From Firm-13 sp037143795 (GTDB lineage Bacteria; Bacillota; Clostridia; Saccharofermentanales; Saccharofermentanaceae), in NCBI GenBank assembly GCA_037143795.1, contig JBAWXZ010000002.1, positions 236,449 through 300,448 on the forward strand: 64,000 bases of DNA, read 5' to 3'. The position numbers and the translations under genes are program-made. This document shows, piece after piece, positions 52,699-62,164 of this stretch. The notes under the pieces were generated by a model, which was not told where the DNA came from, did no database searches, and saw only the letters and a list, made by a program, of their open reading frames with translations. Numbering within the stretch: position 1 is the stretch's first letter; each line of letters begins with the position of its first letter.

Positions 52699-55062
52699 TT
52701 ATCTTTTGAATTCGCCGTGCTTGACACGGTCACGAACTTCAGCACGTTTGGCATCATTGAACCGGTCAATTGTACCGACCAGATATCCGGTGATGCGGCG
52801 GATGCGTTCGAATCCGAGGCCTTCTTCACCTTCGTATTCGCTTCTTCCGCAGCACGGGCAATGATCCCCGATAATACCGTTGTATCCGCAAACCGGATCC
52901 CTGTCGATCGGATGGTTGATGGAACCGTATCCGATACCCTGCTCGCCCATGAAGCGGATGACTTTTTTGAAGGCTTCCAAATTGGAAGCTGTATCCCCGT
53001 CCATTTCCACATAGGAAATATGACCGGCATTTGTCAGCGCGTGATAAGGTGCTTCGAGACGGATTTTGTCATATATGGATGTGTTGAAATATACCGGAAT
53101 ATGAAAGCTGTTGGTGTAATATTCCTTGTCCGTAATACCGGGCAGTTTGCCGAAACGATTGCGGTCAAGACGGACAAAGCGGCCGGAAAGACCTTCAGCA
53201 GGGGTTGCAAGAAGGGTATAGTTGAGCTTTGTCTCCTCTGCCTTTTGGTCACAGAATGCACGCATGTGCGTAATGATTTCGATGCCGAGCTTCTGCGATT
53301 CTTCGCTTTCCCCGTGGTGTTTGCCTGTCAGTCCGATGAGCGTTTCCGCCAGGCCGATGAACCCGATCGAAAGGGAACCATGCTTGATTACTTCGTCGAT
53401 AGCTTCCCTCGGTCCCAGTTTCTCGGAGTCAATCCAGCAATGTTCGCCCATAAGGAAAGGGAAGTTGAATACATGTTTTCTTGCCTGAACCAGCATGCGC
53501 TCATACAGCTGATCTGCCACCGTTGCCATTCTTTCGTCGAGCATCTCATAAAATTTATCAATGCTGCCGTTTGAAAGAATGCCGAGCCTGGGGAGGTTGA
53601 TGGATGAAAAGGACAGGTTGCCCCTTCCGAATACAACTTCGCGTGAAGGATCGTAAACATTTCCGATTACGCGGGTACGGCATCCCATGTAGGCAATCTC
53701 TGTCTCAGGATGACCTTCTTTGTAATACTGCATGTTGAAAGGGGCGTCCTGGAATGAAAAATTGGGAAAAAGCCTCTTTGCAGAGCATTCGCAGGCCAAT
53801 TCAAAAAGATCATAGTTCGGGTCACCCGGTTCAAAATTGACGCCTTTCCGGCAGCGGAAAATCTGAATGGGGAAGATGGGGGTCTCACCATTGCCAAGGC
53901 CCTGCTCCGTCGCGATCAGAAGATTGCGGATTACCATACGGGCTTCAGGGGATGTATCTGTTCCGTAGTTAATGGAAGAGAAGGGCACCTGGGCGCCCGC
54001 ACGGCTGTGAAGGGTGTTGAAGTTGTGGACGAGTGCCTCCATTGCCTGGAAAGTAGCGCGGTTGGTCTGGATTTTGGCGTGCTTTCTTGTGTAAGCGATA
54101 ATGTGGTCCGATTCACTGTCGGAAAGGGATGAAAGCTCCGGAAAAAGCTCTTTGAGTTCAGACACGACATCTGCGTCAAAGGCAGGTGATTCGGCAAGCT
54201 CGGGCTTTATGTCGGTGTTTTTCTCCAGCTTTGCAATAATTGCTTTGATTTTAGGCTCGCCGACTTCGGAAGGGACGCCGGCGAGAAGCTCAAGCGCTTC
54301 AGCTAATGCTAACTGATATTCTTTACTGTATGTACAGCGCACGCCCTCTGCCATGACATTGTCAAAGTTCGGAAGGGATTGGCCGCCGTGCATGTCGTTC
54401 TGGTTGGACTGAATGGCAATACAGGCCAGGGCGGAATAACTTCTTATATCTTTAGGCTTTCTCAAATGACCGTGTCCTGTATTGAATCCGCCTTCAAAAA
54501 GCTGGAGCAGGTCAATCTGGCAGCAGGTCATTGTCAGCGAATAGAAATCAAGGTCATGGATATGAATATCGCCTGCTTCATGCAGCTTGGCGTGTTCCGG
54601 CTTAAGCATATAAGATTTGTAATACGCCTTGGCGCTCTCCGAACCAAAACGGAGCATGGAGCCCATAGCCGTATCACCGTCTATATTTGCGTTTTCACGC
54701 TTCAGGTCACTGTTCTTGGATTCGGAATTCACAATGTCATCAAGAGTTTTCATAAGGCGCGTGTTCTTCTCGCGGACACGTGAGCGCTCGGCACGATATA
54801 GAATATATGCCTTGGCTGTTTCCGGACAGCCCTCCTCCATGAGGACATGTTCCACCATATCCTGGATTTCTTCGATTTTGGGAATCGCAATGCCCTGCAA
54901 TTCCAGATATTCTCCTGAGCGGACGGCAAGATCAAGGGAAAGTTCGTCGATATTGCCGTTTGCCTCTCCTGTTACTTCAAAAGCCTTATGGATTGCGATT
55001 GAAATCTTATCAATATTAAAGGGAACCTGTCGACCGTCTCTTTTTAATACTCTTGCTATCAT
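52699..55062 (-). CDS. nrdD: Anaerobic (class III) ribonucleoside-triphosphate reductase
   Basis: 787 residues. N-terminal ATP-cone (VLKRDGRQVPFNIDKI), a large barrel domain with active-site Cys residues (TMTCCQIDLLQ; MGCRTRV), the C-terminal zinc site CGYNG...CPCCG, and the glycyl-radical region RITGYLVGT near the end. The ATG at 55062 is preferred over one six bases upstream because AAGGAGG then sits at about eight bases. Reduces ribonucleotides without oxygen. The activating radical-SAM partner nrdG is not adjacent and not seen in the window. Confidence 0.96.
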   Translation of the reverse strand: MIARVLKRDGRQVPFNIDKISIAIHKAFEVTGEANGNIDELSLDLAVRSGEYLELQGIAIPKIEEIQDMVEHVLMEEGCPETAKAYILYRAERSRVREKNTRLMKTLDDIVNSESKNSDLKRENANIDGDTAMGSMLRFGSESAKAYYKSYMLKPEHAKLHEAGDIHIHDLDFYSLTMTCCQIDLLQLFEGGFNTGHGHLRKPKDIRSYSALACIAIQSNQNDMHGGQSLPNFDNVMAEGVRCTYSKEYQLALAEALELLAGVPSEVGEPKIKAIIAKLEKNTDIKPELAESPAFDADVVSELKELFPELSSLSDSESDHIIAYTRKHAKIQTNRATFQAMEALVHNFNTLHSRAGAQVPFSSINYGTDTSPEARMVIRNLLIATEQGLGNGETPIFPIQIFRCRKGVNFEPGDPNYDLFELACECSAKRLFPNFSFQDAPFNMQYYKEGHPETEIAYMGCRTRVIGNVYDPSREVVFGRGNLSFSSINLPRLGILSNGSIDKFYEMLDERMATVADQLYERMLVQARKHVFNFPFLMGEHCWIDSEKLGPREAIDEVIKHGSLSIGFIGLAETLIGLTGKHHGESEESQKLGIEIITHMRAFCDQKAEETKLNYTLLATPAEGLSGRFVRLDRNRFGKLPGITDKEYYTNSFHIPVYFNTSIYDKIRLEAPYHALTNAGHISYVEMDGDTASNLEAFKKVIRFMGEQGIGYGSINHPIDRDPVCGYNGIIGDHCPCCGRSEYEGEEGLGFERIRRITGYLVGTIDRFNDAKRAEVRDRVKHGEFKR

Positions 55063-55117
55063 TTGCATTCCTCCTTACTCCGCGCGAACACCCCGTCCGC
55101 TGGAGGTATCTATATTT

Positions 55118-55165
55118 AACCCCTATGTTGTGGTGAAATCAAGGGGATGATACAAGATATTGTGT
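55118..55165 (-). promoter_or_regulatory. Paired NrdR boxes in the nrdD promoter
   Basis: On the minus strand ACACAATATCTTGTAT (55150-55165) closely fits the NrdR box. A weaker second box occupies 55118-55133, so the two are 32 bp apart start to start, the usual three-helical-turn spacing. A possible -35 TTGATT and -10 TTAAAT overlap or flank the second box, fitting repression when deoxynucleotides are plentiful. Confidence 0.6.
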
Positions 55166-55327
55166 TTCTTTCTTATTACATTTTTCGGGACAACTTAGGG
55201 TTCCCGGTTGAAAACAAGCCGGAAACGTACCTGTGCCTAGAAAAAAAGGCGATTTGCCGGAACATGCGGGTGGTTCCGGGCAATAAATAATTGCCTGATT
55301 TTAACCTAACGCACATATCAAAGAATA

Positions 55328-55336
55328 TGATAAAAT
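55328..55336 (+). promoter_or_regulatory. Possible extended -10 promoter of the YfhO operon
   Basis: TGATAAAAT, one base off TGnTATAAT, 57 bases before the start codon. Confidence 0.35.
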
Positions 55337-55392
55337 ACCTAACAGGCGCAGAAAAGCACCAATTATTAGAATTCCGCCGGCGAGGGTCAAAT

Positions 55393-58236
55393 ATGACATC
55401 ACAAAAATGGTCCCAAATCCAACCAGCACAAAAGAGGACAGCATTCTATCTGTCCCTTTCTTTTTTGATACCCTACCTGATCATGACTTCAGCATTTATT
55501 GTGCAGGGAGTGCATCCGTTCGGTTCACATATGATACTTACCGTTGACTTATATCATCAATATGCACCGTTTGTTGCCGAGCTCAGAGATAAAATCCTTC
55601 ACGGTCAAAGCCTGTGGTATTCCTGGAATATCGGGCTGGGTACAAATTTCTGGGCGATTTTTGCCAACTACGCGGCAAGTCCGCTGAATTTCATTTTGCT
55701 GCTGTTTCCCCAGAAGTTCCTGTCAGACGGCATAGCATTAGTGGTCTGCATCAGGGCCGGCCTGACCGGCCTCTTTTTCGCACTTATGCTGCGGGACATC
55801 GACGGACGGCGCGAAGACCTGTTTCTCAGCTGCTTTGCAGGTTTCTACGCACTCTGCGGATGGATTCTAGCTTATTTCTGGAACATTATGTGGTTTGATG
55901 CTGTCATGCTTCTTCCGCTTATTGTACTTGGCCTTCGCTATCTGATGCGTGACAAAAAACCGCTCCTTTACTGTGTCAGCCTTTTTCTATGTGTCTGGTC
56001 CAATTACTACGCTGCCTATTTCGTATGCTTTTTCATGATCCTGTATGCACCGGTCTGCTATATGTCGGTTTTCAGACGTGCTTCCCTTAGAAACGCCTGG
56101 TCCTCCATCTGGCGCTTTGCAGTATATTCAGTTCTTGCCGGCGGTATGTCAGCTATACTTGTATATCCGACATGGCTGGCACTCAAGCAGTCTTCAGCGA
56201 CAGGCGACAGTTTTCCCAGGGACTATGCCCTGACCCAGAACATCTTTGACTTTCTGGGCCGGTTCTTTTTAACAAGCAAGCCGAACATACGTGACGGTAT
56301 GGCTAATGTATACTGCGGTGTCCTCATACTGCTGTTTATACCCATGTATTTCCTGTGTTCAAGGATTCGCCTGCGTGAAAAGATCGGGTATGGTTTGCTT
56401 ATGCTGTTTTTGTATTTCAGTTTTGCCAGCAAGATCTTGAATTTTATCTGGCACGGCTTTCATTTTCCCAACCAGATTCCTTACCGTGAGGCATTTCTCA
56501 TGTCCTTTATCCTGGTTATCATGGCGTATAAGGTACTAAGGAACCTGAAGACCTTTACAGTCAATGAAATAACAATCTCGGTCGCAGCAGTTCTCGGGTA
56601 TCTGGTGCTATATGAGAAATTCGGCGGTGATAAGAAGGAATGGATGCTTGCAATCGGCCTGACAGCCGGATTTGTAATTGCATACGGCATCGTGTTCCGC
56701 ATTATTATTCTGCAGCAAAAGAGTATCCGCACCCAAAAACGGCTTCTTGCAGGTGTTATCCTGGTTGAACTTATTATAGCGACACAGGTGACAGTCGGTA
56801 TGGTTTCAATGAACGAGAGCTTTACCGGATGGGACTTCTACGGCAAAAAAAGCAACGAGGTGACAAGCTTCATTGAAGCGAAGGAGAAGGCCGGGGATGC
56901 CGGACCTTTTATCCGCGCCGAGATGTATCCTGCTTTTATCAGCAATGAGACGGCTCTCTATCATGTGAAGGGGATGTCTGTTTTTTCCTCAACGGCGGAT
57001 GAAAGCTTTGTTGTTTTCATGAAGAGCCTAGGATTCCATAATAACGGGATTAACGGAGTCAGGAATTTCGGCCTCACAAAAGTCACCGCTTCCCTTTTTG
57101 GAATCAATTATCTTATAGATGTGAACGGGGATTCGCCCGTACCGACCGGTTTTACCGCTGTCCCGGATACGGGGGATCTGACTGTAACGGAGAACGCGGA
57201 TGCACTGCCGGTCGGATATATGGTGTCGCCGGATGTACTCAGCTTCGCGACCATGAACAGGAACAACCCGTTTGCGACAAGCAACAGCTTTGTGGAGTCG
57301 CTTGGTGCGGAGGCTGTTTACAGTCCCGAGGTTCTTCTTGACAAGGAACTTATCAATGCTTCGCTTTCGAGCGGCAATGCCGAGAACGGTTATGCATACA
57401 CAATCACCGCGGATAAAGCGAAGACAGTCATCAACATCAAACCGAACGCGCGTGTAACAGGATCACAGTTATATCTGTATGTTCAATCTACGGAAGCACC
57501 GTCTGTCACGGTATCGGGAACGAATCCGGATACCTCTGAAGCAAGTTCAAAGCAGCAGGAGACAAGGACAGGCCAGCTCATTGATCTGGGTACTTATGAT
57601 CCGGCGATGGAACAGAATGTCCAGCTTTCCTGGGACAGTGCAAGCTCCGGACAGGTGACCATCCTGTGTTACAGCATCAACGATGAAGCATACCGGAATA
57701 TGCTTGCCACTCTCGGACAGTCCGGGCTTACGGTTACATCCTACGACACAACACATCTCAACGGGACTGTTAATGCTGTTTCAGACGGCGTACTTCTTTT
57801 AACGGTTCCATTCGATAAGGGCTGGACGGCAAAAGTGGACGGTGAGAATGCCGCCATTTCCAGCATCGGGGATGCACTGATGGGCCTTAACCTGACTTCC
57901 GGAACACATGAGATTTCTATGTCCTATTCCCCCGAAGGTATAGGCCCGGGGTCCAAAATTTCATTGGCATCGCTCGTTCTGCTGATTCTGTTTTCCCTGA
58001 TTCCATTTTCGCTGGAAATAAACCGGAGAATCAGGAAGGGCAGGGAGATACTTGCACAGGAAGCAAATCTGCCGGACGGAACAGTCGCGGCGGCAGAAGG
58101 GAATCTTCCGGACGGGACATCCGCGGCAGACGAATATAATCAGCCCACTATCGAAAGTCATATGGATTTGCGGATTCAGGATGATTCTGCGAGTCACACG
58201 ACCGGGGAATCTCTGCCCGGGGAAAAGAACTTATGA
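55393..58236 (+). CDS. YfhO-family membrane protein, copy 1
   Basis: 947 residues: about 12 membrane segments in the first 480, then a large extracytoplasmic domain, one last membrane segment at about 860-880 and a charged cytosolic tail of about 70 residues containing a short repeat (LPDGT twice). Features such as GVHPFGSHMILTVDLYHQYAPF and NIMWFDAVMLLPL are typical of YfhO. GAGGG precedes the ATG at 55393. YfhO of Bacillus acts in lipoteichoic-acid glycosylation as a GT-C type transferase, so decoration of a wall polymer is likely. The stop overlaps the next gene as ATGA. Confidence 0.9.
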   Translation: MTSQKWSQIQPAQKRTAFYLSLSFLIPYLIMTSAFIVQGVHPFGSHMILTVDLYHQYAPFVAELRDKILHGQSLWYSWNIGLGTNFWAIFANYAASPLNFILLLFPQKFLSDGIALVVCIRAGLTGLFFALMLRDIDGRREDLFLSCFAGFYALCGWILAYFWNIMWFDAVMLLPLIVLGLRYLMRDKKPLLYCVSLFLCVWSNYYAAYFVCFFMILYAPVCYMSVFRRASLRNAWSSIWRFAVYSVLAGGMSAILVYPTWLALKQSSATGDSFPRDYALTQNIFDFLGRFFLTSKPNIRDGMANVYCGVLILLFIPMYFLCSRIRLREKIGYGLLMLFLYFSFASKILNFIWHGFHFPNQIPYREAFLMSFILVIMAYKVLRNLKTFTVNEITISVAAVLGYLVLYEKFGGDKKEWMLAIGLTAGFVIAYGIVFRIIILQQKSIRTQKRLLAGVILVELIIATQVTVGMVSMNESFTGWDFYGKKSNEVTSFIEAKEKAGDAGPFIRAEMYPAFISNETALYHVKGMSVFSSTADESFVVFMKSLGFHNNGINGVRNFGLTKVTASLFGINYLIDVNGDSPVPTGFTAVPDTGDLTVTENADALPVGYMVSPDVLSFATMNRNNPFATSNSFVESLGAEAVYSPEVLLDKELINASLSSGNAENGYAYTITADKAKTVINIKPNARVTGSQLYLYVQSTEAPSVTVSGTNPDTSEASSKQQETRTGQLIDLGTYDPAMEQNVQLSWDSASSGQVTILCYSINDEAYRNMLATLGQSGLTVTSYDTTHLNGTVNAVSDGVLLLTVPFDKGWTAKVDGENAAISSIGDALMGLNLTSGTHEISMSYSPEGIGPGSKISLASLVLLILFSLIPFSLEINRRIRKGREILAQEANLPDGTVAAAEGNLPDGTSAADEYNQPTIESHMDLRIQDDSASHTTGESLPGEKNL

Positions 58237-60968
58237 AGGATTCATACAAAAAGCTTCTTCGCACGGAAATTAAAGGAATCCCGCATGAGTATCAGTGGGC
58301 AGCATTTCTGCTGCCTGTTTTTCTGCTGATTGTTGCGTTTGCTTCATGGAAAGTACATCCGCTCGGTGAGACTTCCCTGCTTACATGCGACCTTTTTCAT
58401 CAGTACGCCCCGATCCTGGCGGAAATCCGCAGTAAAATATTATCAGGGGACAGTCTGTTCTATACATGGAATATGGGATCGGGAACCAACTTCTGGCCGA
58501 TCTTAAGTTACAACGGTGCAAGTCCGCTGAACATTATCCTGCTGCTTTTCCCGCAGGCCTATTTATCTGATGGAATTACGCTGCTGATACTTATAAGGAC
58601 AGGACTTTCCGGGTTGTTTTTCTCTCTTCTGATATATAGGAAGGATGGACGTGAAGGAGCAGCAACGCTTGCATTATCCACGGCTTATGCCTTGAGCGGA
58701 TACGTACTTGCGTATTTCTGGGCTCTGATGTGGATGGATGCCGTGATGCTTCTGCCGCTCGTTGTCCTTGGTTTATGGAAGATTTTTACAGGTGAAAAGC
58801 CGCGCTTATATGTAGCCGCACTTTTTCTCCTTATCTTTTCCAATTTTTACTTCGGTTTTTTTGCATGCTTTTTCCTTTTGCTTTTTGCACCGGTTCTATA
58901 TATGGAGGCCCGTCAAAAAAGCGTCTTTGCCATTCGTCCTTTACCGGCTGTGCTGCGTTTTACGGGTTATTCAATCCTTTCCGCAGGGATGACAGCCGTT
59001 CTGCTTCTTCCAACTGTTATCGCACTCAGAACAACAGCGGCAGCGGCGGACTCACTATCCCTGACGCCGGACCTGTCCTTTACTTTCTTTGACTTTCTGT
59101 CACGGTTTCTTCTGCACGCGGACCCGGTTATTCGTGAAGGCCTTCCAAACGTGTACTGCAGTGTTGCGATTCTACTGCTGATTCTTCTGTATGCGATGTG
59201 CCGGACAATTTCCTTTTCCCTTCGTGCGGTCAATCTGGGGCTGGCATTTCTCCTTTATATCTCCATGGACAGTCAGGTCCTCAATTTTTTCTGGCACGGC
59301 ATGCATTACACGAACCAGATTCCATACAGGCAGGCATTTCTTATGTGCTTTCTGCTTCTTTATATGGCAAATCAGGTTATACAGCATATGGATGGCCTTT
59401 CAAGAAGTAAGGTATGCTATGCAGGGGCAGCCGTCCTCATCTATCTGTTTCTTCTGGACCGCTCCCAGTCAGCCGAAACCCAGAAGAATTACTGGCTGAT
59501 CTATGGATCCGCTGCATTTGTTATTGCGTACATGGTGATTCTGTCGGGCTTTTTTACTTCCGAAAAGGGAAGGAAATGGGCGCAGAAAGCGTTTCTGTAT
59601 GCGATTATTCTTGAATTGTTTTTTGCCTCCGAATTCGCTGTGGCTAATCTTGAAAAGACGGAACATCTATCCTACGCTCCGGCCTACGGTCAATTTCAGG
59701 AAGAGATTGCCAAAGATCTCGCAGCGGCGGACGGCGGACAGTTTTCACGGACAATTCTCCTGCCTGCCCTCACAGGCAACGACGGCGCCCTGTATCATGT
59801 GAAGACGACCTCGATTTTTGCATCAACGACTTCCGAAAAGTATGTTCAGTTCATGGCCAGCCTGGGATTTGCGAACAATCAGAAATATGAAGTAAATGCC
59901 GAGGGTCTTACCGAAGTGTCGGCACGGCTGCTGGGAATCCGGAATACCGTGCAGTTCACCGGAGGGCAGCCGGTCCTCCAGAAAATCACAGCGGCAGGTA
60001 CGTCTGCGTTGACCGCTGCCGTCCTGGGCGCTTCTGCAGGTGACCCGGCAAAGACGAATGTAATGTATTCCGGCTATAATATTACCAGTGACGATAGTGT
60101 GCTGCCCCTCGGATTCTTCGTGCCTTCCGCAGGTATTCTTACCGAACTCAATTTCGGTCTTTCCCCGTTCGAACAGACCAACGCACTGTTCGAACGTATG
60201 GGTGTCCCGCCTGTATACGGGAAATCAACACTCACACTCATATCGTCAAGCAACATTGTACAGACGCAGGATGCGGACAATTATCTGATTCAGGTATCCG
60301 GGCAGACATCCAGCATATCGTTGAACTCGGATATTGTCTCAGGTGAAAAAGAGGTGCTGCTGTATCCGGGAACCAGGCAGGAACTTACAGTTCGTGTTTC
60401 CCGCATGAACAGAAGCACCGGGGCTAATACCGTTACGGTTCTGACACCGCTTCCCGGACAGATTATTGACTGCGGCAAATCGCCTGTCTCCGGCGAGGAG
60501 ACGATGACGATCCAATTGGTCATCCCTGCTGCGGAGTCCGAAACATTCCCGATATACTGTTATTCGATTGACAGCGCAGCGCTGGATGCAGCAACAAAGA
60601 CTCTGTCATCACAGCCCATGACTGTCACTTCCTTTGATACAACCCGCATAGCCGGATCGGTCGATTTTGCAGAAGACGGATCTCTTTTCACTTCGATTCC
60701 GTATGATGCAGGGTGGTCAGTCAAAATTGACGGTGCAGCAGTGAAAACGCAGGCGGCATACGGGGCCCTTTTATCTGTGCCGGTAACAAAAGGATTCCAT
60801 GAAATCAACTTTTCTTACCAGCCGCCGGGATTTATACCGGGACTTCTGATATCCTTGGTATTAATAGCGGATTTTATTCTTCTCAGCATAGCGAATCCCT
60901 TTTCCTTGATACTTAGTCGACGCAAGGGCAGGAAAGAATCAGCTCGAACAGAAGAGAAAGAGGAGTAA
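58233..60968 (+). CDS. YfhO-family membrane protein, copy 2
   Basis: 911 residues, collinear with the previous protein (KVHPLGETSLLTCDLFHQYAP, then ALMWMDAVMLLPL and FFWHGMHYTNQIPYR), again with a multi-span N-terminal half, extracytoplasmic domain and final membrane segment, but with a much shorter cytosolic tail. The two overlap by four bases and clearly arose by duplication. They may act as a pair or have different acceptor or sugar specificity. Contextual link to the polysaccharide locus is plausible but distant. Confidence 0.9.
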   Translation: MKDSYKKLLRTEIKGIPHEYQWAAFLLPVFLLIVAFASWKVHPLGETSLLTCDLFHQYAPILAEIRSKILSGDSLFYTWNMGSGTNFWPILSYNGASPLNIILLLFPQAYLSDGITLLILIRTGLSGLFFSLLIYRKDGREGAATLALSTAYALSGYVLAYFWALMWMDAVMLLPLVVLGLWKIFTGEKPRLYVAALFLLIFSNFYFGFFACFFLLLFAPVLYMEARQKSVFAIRPLPAVLRFTGYSILSAGMTAVLLLPTVIALRTTAAAADSLSLTPDLSFTFFDFLSRFLLHADPVIREGLPNVYCSVAILLLILLYAMCRTISFSLRAVNLGLAFLLYISMDSQVLNFFWHGMHYTNQIPYRQAFLMCFLLLYMANQVIQHMDGLSRSKVCYAGAAVLIYLFLLDRSQSAETQKNYWLIYGSAAFVIAYMVILSGFFTSEKGRKWAQKAFLYAIILELFFASEFAVANLEKTEHLSYAPAYGQFQEEIAKDLAAADGGQFSRTILLPALTGNDGALYHVKTTSIFASTTSEKYVQFMASLGFANNQKYEVNAEGLTEVSARLLGIRNTVQFTGGQPVLQKITAAGTSALTAAVLGASAGDPAKTNVMYSGYNITSDDSVLPLGFFVPSAGILTELNFGLSPFEQTNALFERMGVPPVYGKSTLTLISSSNIVQTQDADNYLIQVSGQTSSISLNSDIVSGEKEVLLYPGTRQELTVRVSRMNRSTGANTVTVLTPLPGQIIDCGKSPVSGEETMTIQLVIPAAESETFPIYCYSIDSAALDAATKTLSSQPMTVTSFDTTRIAGSVDFAEDGSLFTSIPYDAGWSVKIDGAAVKTQAAYGALLSVPVTKGFHEINFSYQPPGFIPGLLISLVLIADFILLSIANPFSLILSRRKGRKESARTEEKEE

Positions 60969-60970
60969 TA

Positions 60971-62164
60971 GTGATCGAACGGAGTAGATATCCCTTTACC
61001 AGCATTGATCATCCCGCTACTTCCTATATTGTGATTGACCTGGAGTGGAATCAGCCGATTCCCTGGATTAAGACAAATGTAGACCCTAAGGATCTTCCCG
61101 GGGAGATAATTGAAATCGGTGCAGTCAAACTCAGCCTGACACAAGACGGATATGAGCTCTCCAAGCCGTTTCATGTAATGATCCGGCCGGTTTGCTATAC
61201 AGTTATGAACAAAAATGTCTCGCGGGTAACTAATAAGATTTCTTCGGATCTTCGATTCGGACTTTCTTTTTCCGATGCATATGACGCTTTCCGGCAATGG
61301 TGCGGTAAGGATTTCATTCTCTGCGGATGGGGCAATTCCGATTTGTCCATTCTCAAAGCCAATCTGCGCTATCATAACTGGAAGGTCGATCTGAATACGC
61401 TCTTTCTGGATGTACAGCCCCTGTTTGCAAGGGTTGCGGAGGGGATGACACATCAGAGAAGCGTAGAATATGCAGTCGACTTTTTGCACATACCCAAAAA
61501 AGATGATTTTCATTCCGCTCACCGGGATGCAGAATATACGGGACTGATCCTTATGGAATTGTTTCGTCAGCTGGACAGCATCCGGTCTTCCAGCTCCGTG
61601 CAGTCTTCCGGCTATTCAAAAGTTCCGGATACTGCCGGTATTCCGGATGATTTGCATGCCCCGGATACTGCCGTCAGGGAAAAATCCGCGCAGGACCTCC
61701 TGCTGCATGAGATGAAAACGCTGCGTCTGATGGCATATCTCCAAAACCCGGATCTTCATGCGGAGATCAGCAAAAGAACAGGCCTGTTTGCAACATGGGA
61801 ACAGTGTTTTGATGATTATTCAAAAGATCAGGAGCTTTGTCCCGCCTGCCAAATACCGCTTGCGTGTAATGTCGGATGGTTCCGCCTCAAGAAATCCGGC
61901 TTTTCACTCTGGTGCTGTGAAGAGCATCACATGGTGCTCGGCCGCATGCGCATGAAAAAAACACCCGATGGCAAGGTATATGCATCTGTTTCGGTTCGCC
62001 TTACTGATCCGGGAACAGCAAGGCTCGTGACCGACAGATATGATGAATACCTGATGTACGGAAACCAGGGGAAGCCAGTAATAATGGCATCTGCGGATAT
62101 GGCAGATCCCGCCCTTATGACCCCAGATGAAGAAGAGCATCTGCCGCCTGATCTACGTCCCTGA
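60971..62164 (+). CDS. DEDDh 3'-5' exonuclease with Cys-rich C-terminal domain
   Basis: 397 residues from a GTG start with GAGGAG six bases upstream. The exonuclease domain (about 15-205) has YIVIDLEWN (Asp, Glu), ILCGWGNSDLSIL (Asp) and HSAHRDAEYT (His and Asp), the DEDDh set, as in KapD-like and DnaQ-like enzymes. The C-terminal region has CPAC and, about 30 residues later, WCCEEHH, a potential zinc site. It may trim RNA or DNA. It ends 50 bases into the 3' end of the opposing patatin gene. Confidence 0.86.
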   Translation: MIERSRYPFTSIDHPATSYIVIDLEWNQPIPWIKTNVDPKDLPGEIIEIGAVKLSLTQDGYELSKPFHVMIRPVCYTVMNKNVSRVTNKISSDLRFGLSFSDAYDAFRQWCGKDFILCGWGNSDLSILKANLRYHNWKVDLNTLFLDVQPLFARVAEGMTHQRSVEYAVDFLHIPKKDDFHSAHRDAEYTGLILMELFRQLDSIRSSSSVQSSGYSKVPDTAGIPDDLHAPDTAVREKSAQDLLLHEMKTLRLMAYLQNPDLHAEISKRTGLFATWEQCFDDYSKDQELCPACQIPLACNVGWFRLKKSGFSLWCCEEHHMVLGRMRMKKTPDGKVYASVSVRLTDPGTARLVTDRYDEYLMYGNQGKPVIMASADMADPALMTPDEEEHLPPDLRP

